Shown one piece after another: positions 1 through 5,130 of a stretch of DNA of 6,900 nt. The notes under the pieces were generated by a model that was not told the DNA's origin, did not search any database, and saw nothing but the letters and a program-made list of their open reading frames with translations. The stretch is from an uncultured Eubacteriales bacterium (lineage in GTDB: Bacteria; Bacillota; Clostridia; Oscillospirales; Acutalibacteraceae). The position numbers and the translations under genes were made by a program. The stretch lies in contig ONPH01000124.1 of the NCBI GenBank assembly GCA_900319655.1, positions 1 through 6,900 on the forward strand, given 5' to 3'. How positions within the stretch are numbered: position 1 is the first letter of the stretch; the number at the start of each line of letters is the position of its first letter.

Positions 1-226
1 TGGGCGTTCCTGTTTTTTTAAATGTCCACGTCAAGCGTGGTCGTTCCTGTCTTAAAGTTTATATCCCCCGTACGTTTAGTGTCCTATGAAAGTTTGGATA
101 GGAAGGACAGGTTCTGCTTTTTTATGTTTCCTCGTCAAGTGTGAGCGTTCCTATCTTAGAGTTTATATCCCCCGTAAGTTTAGTGTCCTATGAAGTTTTG
201 GATAGGGAGGACAGGTTCTGCTTCTT
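1..226. repeat. 104-bp tandem repeat array, left edge cut by window
   Basis: Bases 29-122 recur at 133-226 with an exact offset of 104 and no insertion or deletion, differing only by scattered substitutions. Shared blocks include GTTTATATCCCCCGTA (57 and 161), GTCCTAT (81 and 185) and ACAGGTTCTGCTT (107 and 211). Bases 8-20 match the end of the unit (112-124), so a further copy probably lies left of the window. Each unit contains an inverted repeat, GTCCTAT against ATAGGAAGGAC or ATAGGGAGGAC with a loop of about 10-11 bases, and ends in a T-run. There is no ORF in it. The array is non-coding; its function is unknown. Confidence 0.85.
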
Positions 227-231
227 TTTAA

Positions 232-262
232 GGGTAAAGGGCACAGGGCACAGGGCAAAGGG
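232..262 (+). repeat. Five-tract G3N4 heptad repeat (G-quadruplex motif)
   Basis: Five GGG tracts (232, 239, 246, 253, 260) are each separated by exactly four bases (TAAA, CACA, CACA, CAAA), giving a strict 7-bp period. This meets the usual intramolecular quadruplex pattern with one spare tract on the plus strand; the minus strand is correspondingly C-rich. The pattern is seen directly; folding and role are inferred. Confidence 0.8.
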
Positions 263-264
263 TA

Positions 265-357
265 GGTCGGGAAGAAAAATTGATATAATAATAAACTTCT
301 ATGCCCGACCGAATTAGTATGCTGTGCAAGCGGAGCTTGCATATAAATACGGTCGGG
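265..357. repeat. Palindromic intergenic element with three mutually pairing blocks
   Basis: GGTCGGG (265-271), CCCGACCG (304-311) and CGGTCGGG (350-357) form a set in which the middle block can pair with either outer block. The right half (304-357) resembles a small palindromic element: 8-bp terminal inverted repeats enclosing a perfect inner hairpin, TGCAAGC GGA GCTTGCA at 325-341. No ORF is present. It could be a dispersed palindromic or MITE-like repeat; no target-site duplication is obvious, and genome copy number cannot be judged here. Confidence 0.65.
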
Positions 358-400
358 ATACCGATGTGTTTTTCAAACCCGAGCTATCTTCTCGACATTT

Positions 401-425
401 AATTGCGAATTGCGAATTGCGAATT
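401..425. repeat. AATTGCG short tandem repeat
   Basis: Three perfect AATTGCG heptamers (401-421) are followed by a partial AATT (422-425). It is the second 7-bp period in this intergenic region and is unrelated in sequence to the G-rich heptad. It could vary in copy number by slippage. From 426 to 519 I see nothing further that I can support. Confidence 0.8.
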
Positions 426-519
426 ATTAATAGTCCGCGCTATCTGCCTAACATTTTCTCATTTCTAATTATATTTTTAACCCGCCGTTGATGACGGTTT
501 AGCTATGTATTAGACTTTT

Positions 520-552
520 CCAAAGGCGGCTTTGGCTGTCGCGGCTCGCGAC
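520..552 (-). terminator. Paired hairpins just downstream of ppaC, possible terminator
   Basis: Two perfect stems stand side by side: CCAAAG GCGG CTTTGG (520-535) and GTCGCG GCT CGCGAC (538-552). Read on the minus strand they begin about 20 bases after the ppaC stop. The place suits a terminator, but no T-run follows on that strand, so they may instead act as a 3'-end stabilising structure or be part of a dispersed repeat. The stems are certain, the terminator role is not. Confidence 0.4.
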
Positions 553-572
553 GCTTCCTGCTTAATTAATAC

Positions 573-2213
573 TCACATCTTCTCTATCGCCTCAATAAGC
601 GGGCCCAAAACCTGTTTTTTACGGCTTACTACTCCCTCGAGTACCGCGCTCGAGTCATCGGGTGTTACGGAAAACGCCGTTCTTACTACGCTGTCCGTGT
701 TAGCTCCTACAAACAACAGCTCGGTGCTCTCGTTTATAATATTGGTCAACATCATAAACAGCATATCTACGCCCGAATTCGGCAGGAGCGTTTCCATATA
801 CGGGAGCATTTTCTTCTTGACCTTGCCGAGCTCTCTTGTGCTGACGCTCGTGACCTGCGATACGATAAGCGAGTAATTATCCGCCCTGAACTGCTTGCAG
901 TCGATATGGAAAATCTCGTCGGGAGTTTTCCTTGAGAGCTGGCTTCCCGCGTTAAACATAGCGGTGGCGTATTCCTCGATTTTGATTCCCGCGACTCCCG
1001 CGAGATAACGCGCGATGCTCTCGTCGGCGGGAGTGCAGGTCGGCGAACGGAACATCAGCGTGTCCGAGATAATCGCCGAGCAGAGAAGTCCCGCGATTTT
1101 CGGTTCTATGGAGATATTGTTCTCGCGGTACATCATAGAAATTATGGTAGCCGTACAGCCGAGGGGCTGGTTACGGAAATAAATCGGGTTCATTGTTTCG
1201 ACGGAGTCGATTCTATGGTGGTCGATAACCTCGACAACCTGGGCGGAGCGTATGCCGTCTACAGCCTGTCCTTTTTCGTTGTGGTCAACGAGAATAACCT
1301 TCTGCTTTTCTACATTCAGAAGATTACGCTGGGAAATCATTCCGACATAGCGGTCGTCGCTGTCGAGTACGGGGAAATAGCGTACCCTGAGCTTGGAAAC
1401 GGTTTTCTTTACCTCGGCTACGGAGTCCTCGAGGTTGAAGGTAATAAAATTATCCTTTTTCATAATGTGCCCCACAGGCACAGCCTGGTTAATAAGCTTG
1501 GCGCAGGTGTATGTATCGAGAGGCGACACGATTATAACGCAGCCCGACTCCGTAGCGAGCTTCGTAATAGTCTTGGAAACCTTTGCGCCGAGTCCGATTA
1601 CGATACAGCCCGCGTTCATTTCAATAGCGCAGAGCTGGGACTCGTAGCGGTTGCCGATAAGCACCATATCGTTTTCGTCGATATAGTCCTCCATAATATC
1701 GGGGTTAGCCGCCGCCACAACGACCTTGCCGTCTGAAAAAACATCCTCGGGATCTCCGACAACGACCTCGCCCTGCAGGGTGTCGGCTATGTTTTTGTAG
1801 GGGGTTTTTGCCTTGGAGAGCGCGTGAGCGTCCTGGTCTTCCATATAGAAGCGCGCCTGGTCGCCGAGCGTGAGAATTCCCTTGATTTTGTTTCGGTCGG
1901 TGAGAATGGGGACGGTCTGTATGTTCTCGTCCCTCATATGCTCCCAGGCTCGTTTCAGAGAAATCTCCGCCTCAATACCGTCGGTGCGGCGAAACTGAAC
2001 GTCGGCGATTTTCGGCTCGAGAGATTCGATAAGCGCGGGAGGCTCAAAGCCGTTGCGCTCGAGCACAAAGGCGGTTTCGCTGTTCACCTCACCCGCGCGG
2101 CAGGGAATAAACTTCTCGCCCGTGAGCCTGCTTTTTAAGTCCGCGTAACAAATAGCGGAACAAATCGAGTCTGTGTCGGGGTTTTTGTGGCCTATTACAA
2201 TAGTAGGTTTCAT
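573..2213 (-). CDS. ppaC: Manganese-dependent inorganic pyrophosphatase, family II, with CBS-DRTGG-CBS regulatory insert
   Basis: A 546-residue cytosolic enzyme that hydrolyses pyrophosphate to two phosphates, pulling nucleotide, tRNA-charging and polymer synthesis forward. The N-terminal DHH-type motif GHKNPDTDS gives metal ligands H9, D13 and D15. A regulatory insert follows: CBS (about 66-124), DRTGG-like (about 137-245) and CBS (about 246-305). The catalytic domain then resumes with VDHNE (D310), DHH (331-333) and SDT (D384), and the C-terminal DHHA2 domain ends in the substrate-binding SRKKQ motif (R531, K532). Plain family II enzymes have about 310 residues; the extra length is the insert. 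In characterised clostridial CBS enzymes AMP and ADP inhibit, and diadenosine polyphosphates activate those with a DRTGG domain; the same control is inferred here. AGGAGG at 2219-2224 lies six bases before the ATG and fixes the start. The gene appears monocistronic and intact. Confidence 0.96.
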   Translation of the reverse strand: MKPTIVIGHKNPDTDSICSAICYADLKSRLTGEKFIPCRAGEVNSETAFVLERNGFEPPALIESLEPKIADVQFRRTDGIEAEISLKRAWEHMRDENIQTVPILTDRNKIKGILTLGDQARFYMEDQDAHALSKAKTPYKNIADTLQGEVVVGDPEDVFSDGKVVVAAANPDIMEDYIDENDMVLIGNRYESQLCAIEMNAGCIVIGLGAKVSKTITKLATESGCVIIVSPLDTYTCAKLINQAVPVGHIMKKDNFITFNLEDSVAEVKKTVSKLRVRYFPVLDSDDRYVGMISQRNLLNVEKQKVILVDHNEKGQAVDGIRSAQVVEVIDHHRIDSVETMNPIYFRNQPLGCTATIISMMYRENNISIEPKIAGLLCSAIISDTLMFRSPTCTPADESIARYLAGVAGIKIEEYATAMFNAGSQLSRKTPDEIFHIDCKQFRADNYSLIVSQVTSVSTRELGKVKKKMLPYMETLLPNSGVDMLFMMLTNIINESTELLFVGANTDSVVRTAFSVTPDDSSAVLEGVVSRKKQVLGPLIEAIEKM

Positions 2214-2256
2214 ATCTGCCTCCTGTAAAGTCGTATTCAGAGGTATTCATACCCTT

Positions 2257-2285
2257 ATCATACTATACCGAAGCTCAATTGTCTA
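2257..2285 (-). promoter_or_regulatory. Sigma-A-type promoter of ppaC
   Basis: On the minus strand TAGACA (2280-2285) and TATGAT (2257-2262) are separated by exactly 17 bases, a good match to TTGACA-17-TATAAT. Transcription would start near 2250, giving a leader of about 35-40 bases that carries the AGGAGG site. No extended regulatory structure fits in so short a leader. Confidence 0.6.
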
Positions 2286-2340
2286 TATTTTTTATCACTT
2301 AAATGTTCAAAATAAAATTTTTCGAAAGAAAAGCCAGGGG

Positions 2341-2431
2341 CGCAAGATGAACAGAAGCCCTTCGCTGTTTGCGAGGTTATAAATTCCTTGTAAACCTCAG
2401 CTATGAGACCGCTGATAGGCGAGGTTTTTTT
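2341..2431 (+). promoter_or_regulatory. Candidate structured leader with alternative antiterminator/terminator stems
   Basis: On the plus strand three elements follow in order. The first is an irregular hairpin closing CGCA (2341-2344) on TGCG (2370-2373), with AACAG (2350-2354) and CTGTT (2365-2369) inside. The second is GAGGTT (2373-2378) able to pair with AACCTC (2393-2398). The third is the same AACCTC pairing instead with GAGGTT at 2421-2426, which forms an intrinsic terminator. The two AACCTC pairings exclude each other, as in attenuators. I do not recognise a known riboswitch class. No strong plus-strand promoter is visible; TAAAAT at 2313-2318 is the best -10 but lacks a good -35. Confidence 0.4.
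2392..2431 (+). terminator. Intrinsic terminator
   Basis: AAACCTC (2392-2398) pairs with GAGGTTT (2421-2427), supported by an inner CTAT/ATAG stem (2401-2404, 2415-2418) around a 10-base loop. The run of seven T (2425-2431) ends the structure. It points rightward, yet no plus-strand gene precedes it, which suits a leader RNA or a small RNA end. Confidence 0.6.
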
Positions 2432-2640
2432 ATCAGATAACACCTGCCACGCTTGATGCGGCGTGTGCGAAACCTTACGCTTCATCAACGCGGCGGCTTA
2501 AAAACAGTCCACAGGACTGTTTTTACCTGCGGAATGCGCTTACGCTTATTCCTTGGCACAGCCTGTTCGAGCCTGCCTATCACCTCTTTTCCTGTACAAA
2601 AACATCAAAGGGGCACCCTGTTAGGGTAATATCTTTTTTC
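2432..2640. other. Hairpin-rich intergenic stretch before the integrase
   Basis: I find no convincing gene here. It holds the perfect inverted repeat at 2499-2525 (listed separately), a hairpin GGAAT/ATTCC with inner GCG/CGC at 2531-2552, and ACCCT GTT AGGGT at 2615-2627 followed, after six bases, by a T-run at 2634-2639. The integrase reading frame stays open through the right part of this stretch but offers no ATG. A TTCGAGCC string at 2566-2573 recalls a tRNA T-arm but does not pair as one. An attachment site would be expected near here but cannot be identified from one junction. Confidence 0.5.
2499..2525. repeat. Perfect 12-bp inverted repeat, terminator-like on both strands
   Basis: TAAAAACAGTCC (2499-2510) and GGACTGTTTTTA (2514-2525) are perfect reverse complements around an ACA loop. 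The GC-richer top of the stem next to the loop and the A/T-runs at the base would make a bidirectional intrinsic terminator. Because it stands apart from any gene end, it may instead belong to a dispersed repeat. Confidence 0.7.
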
Positions 2641-2679
2641 ATTTCAATCATAAAACGCAACAAGAGCTACTTTATCGCG

Positions 2680-3822
2680 GTGTCGTGCGGTTACGACCAG
2701 AACGGCAGGCAAATCCGCCGAACGATGACATACAAGCCCGAGCCGAATATGACCGAAAAACAGATCCAGAAAGAGGTTCAAAGGCAGGCGGTGCTGTTCG
2801 AGGAGCAAGTCCGCAACGGTCAGGTCAGCTCCGACGGCAGATTAAAGCTCGCCGACTTCGTGCCGATGTACCTCGAAACCGCAAAGCAAAAGCTCTCGCC
2901 CTACGTCTACGAACGCTACACGCACATTCTCGACATCGGCATAATCCCCGCGCTCGGGCACCTCAAACTCCGCGACATCCGCCCGCTTCACATTCAGCGG
3001 TTCATCGACGACCTCTCAAAGCGCGAAACCCACCTCGACGGCAAGCCGGGCAAGCTCTCGCCTTCGACCGTTCGCCGCTACTACACGATGATTAGCTCGC
3101 TGATGAAGAGCGCCTACAAGCTCGGCTTGATCGGCACGAACCCCGCTGAGCGCGACCGCATAACCCTGCCGAAACTCGACGAGGAGCAGACCGAGATTTT
3201 CACCGAGCAGGAGCTCGACGATATGCTCCAAGCTCTCGAATCCGAGCCACTTATGTTCAGAGTTCTGATACATCTCGCGCTCAATACAGGCTGTCGGCGA
3301 GGAGAGCTTATGGGACTGAAATGGAGCGACATTGATTTCAAGACAGGCATTTTGACGGTCAGCCGCAGTAATTACAAGCTCACGGGCGACTCGGAAATCA
3401 GGAGCAAATCGACCAAAACGGGCAGGAGCCGAACGCTCGTCCTGCCGCCGTACTGCCTCGCTATGCTGCGCAAATACCGCGCCGAGCAGAACGAGTACCG
3501 CCTTTCGCTCGGTCACGCGTGGCAGGGTGACGAGTGGATTTTTATTCAGGCAGACGGCAAGCCGATGTACCCGACCACGCCGACCTTGTGGTTCTCGAAG
3601 TTTCAGAAGCGCAACGACCTCCCTCATAGAAAGTTTCACTCCCTCCGCCACACCTCGGCGACCTTGCTTTTGAGCAACGGCACGAATATAAAGAACGTAG
3701 CCTCCCGCCTCGGGCACACCCAGCTCAAAACCACCAACCGCTACGTCCACGCCGTCGACCAAGCCAAACGCGACGCCGCCAACACCCTGGAAATTATCCT
3801 CGGCGGCAGGCATACGGCGTAA
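2680..3822 (+). CDS. Tyrosine recombinase/integrase, probably lacking its native start
   Basis: A site-specific recombinase of the phage and conjugative-element integrase type, which cuts and rejoins attachment sites through a phosphotyrosine intermediate. Counting from the GTG, an AP2-like arm-DNA-binding segment (about 1-50) is followed by a SAM-like core-binding domain (about 57-155) and the catalytic domain (about 175-365). All catalytic residues are present: R206 in TGCRRGE, K246 in KTGRSRT, H320 and R323 in HSLRH, H346 in LGH and nucleophile Y355 in RYVH. The frame is open upstream, and 2641-2679 encode ISIIKRNKSYFIA, which reads as the true start of the arm domain, but the codon where ATG is expected is ATT. 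GTG 2680 has no clear ribosome binding site. Either a rare ATT start is used or the 5' end was lost at a junction. No excisionase is visible beside it. Confidence 0.9.
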   Translation: MSCGYDQNGRQIRRTMTYKPEPNMTEKQIQKEVQRQAVLFEEQVRNGQVSSDGRLKLADFVPMYLETAKQKLSPYVYERYTHILDIGIIPALGHLKLRDIRPLHIQRFIDDLSKRETHLDGKPGKLSPSTVRRYYTMISSLMKSAYKLGLIGTNPAERDRITLPKLDEEQTEIFTEQELDDMLQALESEPLMFRVLIHLALNTGCRRGELMGLKWSDIDFKTGILTVSRSNYKLTGDSEIRSKSTKTGRSRTLVLPPYCLAMLRKYRAEQNEYRLSLGHAWQGDEWIFIQADGKPMYPTTPTLWFSKFQKRNDLPHRKFHSLRHTSATLLLSNGTNIKNVASRLGHTQLKTTNRYVHAVDQAKRDAANTLEIILGGRHTA

Positions 3823-3847
3823 TAAAATCATTATTACATATAAGTTA

Positions 3848-3877
3848 CCTCCGTTTGGAACTAAATCCAAGCGGAGG
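3848..3877. terminator. Strong hairpin between convergent genes, likely shared terminator
   Basis: CCTCCGTTTGGA (3848-3859) and TCCAAGCGGAGG (3866-3877) form a 12-bp stem with one G-T pair and a six-base loop. It lies 25 bases past the integrase stop and 24 bases past the end of the convergent minus-strand gene. The following GTTT is a weak U-tract, so efficiency is uncertain. Its left arm recurs downstream of the ATPase gene. Confidence 0.6.
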
Positions 3878-3901
3878 GTTTATGGTCGAATAAAAAAGAT
3901 A

Positions 3902-4846
3902 TTATAATGTATTAATTATATTATTATACACATGAATTCCGCTTTTAATATATGGCCAGCCGATATCGTTTAAATATGTTTCTTTGTTACAATAGTGTTG
4001 AAGCTCATATACATATTCATCTAACCAGTTATAGTATTTCCAATCGAAAAGTTTAAAGACAGAGTTCCATTTGTATTTATTTATAACAATTGCATTATTT
4101 TTATCTTTATATAATTTTGTTCCCTTTGGTAATTTTATTTCAAATCGATTATATAGGGCTCCGTTTTCAGAATATGCATATACAACATTTTGATGGTCTG
4201 TGTCAAATTCAGACAAAAAGGCATCCCTATTTTCCATATCTTCAGAGAAGAGCGATAAGAATCTATTTGATAATAATAAATCAGGAATAGATTTCATTGT
4301 TAACTCTTGTACTTTATCGTTTAAATGTAGTTTATTAAAATAATCGGAGATAAATACAGAAAAATTACTCAAAATAGTGTATTCTATTAGTTCAATTAAT
4401 AACGAAACGGAATCATCACATTGAGCATATATTTTTCCGTTTTTGGTCGCAATCAAATTATTAAAATGAGTCAAATTTCCGTTTTCCCATTTTGTTTTAA
4501 TTGCTTTGCTTTCACAAAAAGCTGACCTAAGATAATTTGACATATCCTGATTTATTTTATAATTCGGAATCCTGATAAACTCATTATTATTTTTATTGTT
4601 TATTATAAACATTGATTCCAACGTTAAACTTGTGTTTAACCTTTTTATCCGCAGAAAAAGTGAAATAAATATGAGTATAGTGGTAATGAGAACCCCTAAT
4701 ATTATATATAGCCACATAGGAAGGTCATAGGACGATAAAATTGCTCCTGAAACAATATTGATTATAGTACTTAACACAACAGAAAACACAACAATCTTTG
4801 CTGTGTTTTGTTTTTCTTTTCTAAATTCTTCAACGTAGTTTTTCAT
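3902..4846 (-). CDS. Unrecognised protein with two N-terminal membrane helices and a soluble domain
   Basis: A 314-residue protein that I do not recognise. A short charged N-terminus (1-16) is followed by two hydrophobic helices (about 17-37 and 44-66) separated by a short loop. The positive patch RIKRL (66-70) after helix 2 and the charged N-terminus suggest that both ends lie in the cytoplasm. The rest (about 71-314) is soluble, rich in Asn, Lys, Tyr and Leu, with several Trp/Tyr-rich patches near 260-300 and no catalytic motif I can name. GAAAGG (4856-4861) nine bases before the ATG supports the start. The gene is far more AT-rich than the integrase and ATPase on its sides, a sign of separate acquisition. 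Its layout resembles small two-helix membrane proteins found in phage-defence and toxin systems, but that is only architectural similarity. It is divergent from the ATPase gene. Confidence 0.8.
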   Translation of the reverse strand: MKNYVEEFRKEKQNTAKIVVFSVVLSTIINIVSGAILSSYDLPMWLYIILGVLITTILIFISLFLRIKRLNTSLTLESMFIINNKNNNEFIRIPNYKINQDMSNYLRSAFCESKAIKTKWENGNLTHFNNLIATKNGKIYAQCDDSVSLLIELIEYTILSNFSVFISDYFNKLHLNDKVQELTMKSIPDLLLSNRFLSLFSEDMENRDAFLSEFDTDHQNVVYAYSENGALYNRFEIKLPKGTKLYKDKNNAIVINKYKWNSVFKLFDWKYYNWLDEYVYELQHYCNKETYLNDIGWPYIKSGIHVYNNIINTL

Positions 4847-4885
4847 GTTTATTAGCCTTTCTTTTTTTGAATAATAATTTTTATT

Positions 4886-4914
4886 ATTATATCACTAAGG
4901 AGAAATTTTGACTA
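4886..4914 (-). promoter_or_regulatory. Extended -10 promoter of the two-helix membrane protein gene
   Basis: On the minus strand a perfect TATAAT (4886-4891) is preceded by TGA (4892-4894), forming an extended -10. TAGTCA (4909-4914) stands 17 bases upstream as a moderate -35. The short leader contains an AT-only palindrome (about 4870-4889) and the GAAAGG site. Confidence 0.65.
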
Positions 4915-4991
4915 GCTGATTACAAAAAATGGCTGTTTCCCGTAATGGAGTGCAGCCTGTCTCTATGGTTTTTTACCGCTGAAAAGTCCTA

Positions 4992-5097
4992 TTCCCTCAT
5001 AAAAGTGTAGTGAACCGCCGATAATTCGCTCATAAAATGTGATAAATCCTCAAAAGTTCGCTCATAAAATGTGAAAAGGTATTGATAATTCGCTCAT
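4992..5097 (+). repeat. Iteron-like array with 32-bp period in the divergent promoter region
   Basis: TTCGCTCATAAAATGTGA occurs exactly at 5025-5042 and 5057-5074. A third, shortened copy TTCGCTCAT lies at 5089-5097, again exactly 32 bases on, and a diverged copy TTCCCTCATAAAAGTGTAGTGA begins at 4992. Copies 1 and 3 also share the longer string GATAATTCGCTCAT (5020 and 5084). The 14-base spacers are not conserved. A 32-bp step is about three helical turns, so bound proteins would sit on one face of the DNA. The motif has a small inverted core, CAT AAA ATG. Most likely these are operator sites; the repeats are too few, short and unequal for a CRISPR array. Confidence 0.8.
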
Positions 5098-5110
5098 TTT
5101 TTGCTATACT
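5082..5110 (+). promoter_or_regulatory. Promoter of the AAA ATPase gene, overlapped by the last iteron
   Basis: TTGATA (5082-5087) and TATACT (5105-5110) are separated by exactly 17 bases. The third repeat copy (5089-5097) fills the spacer, so a protein bound there would block RNA polymerase. The leader is short and carries AAAGGAG at 5117-5123. Confidence 0.7.
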
Positions 5111-5130
5111 ATCATTAAAGGAGTGATTAT

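Noticed and set aside
2258..2488. Minus-strand ORF of 76 codons upstream of ppaC
   Set aside because: It has no ribosome binding site before its ATG, overlaps both ppaC promoter boxes, and runs through the terminator and attenuator-like stems. I see no recognisable domain. It could be a small gene, but the RNA structure explains the region better.
2555..2580. tRNA 3' fragment as attachment site (TTCGAGCC)
   Set aside because: The bases that would form the T-stem do not pair (two of five positions mismatch) and no acceptor or anticodon arm can be drawn.
3016..3870. Long minus-strand ORF opposite the integrase
   Set aside because: It is a shadow of the GC-rich integrase reading frame, without a start signal or protein-like motif, while the plus strand carries all recombinase catalytic residues.
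4992..5097. CRISPR array
   Set aside because: Repeats are 18 bases with 14-base gaps, too short, with only two exact copies, overlapping a promoter, and no cas gene is present.
4992..5097. Plasmid replication origin with iterons
   Set aside because: No replication initiator gene or DnaA-box cluster is visible, and the repeats overlap the -35/-10 of the ATPase promoter, so an operator array is more likely.
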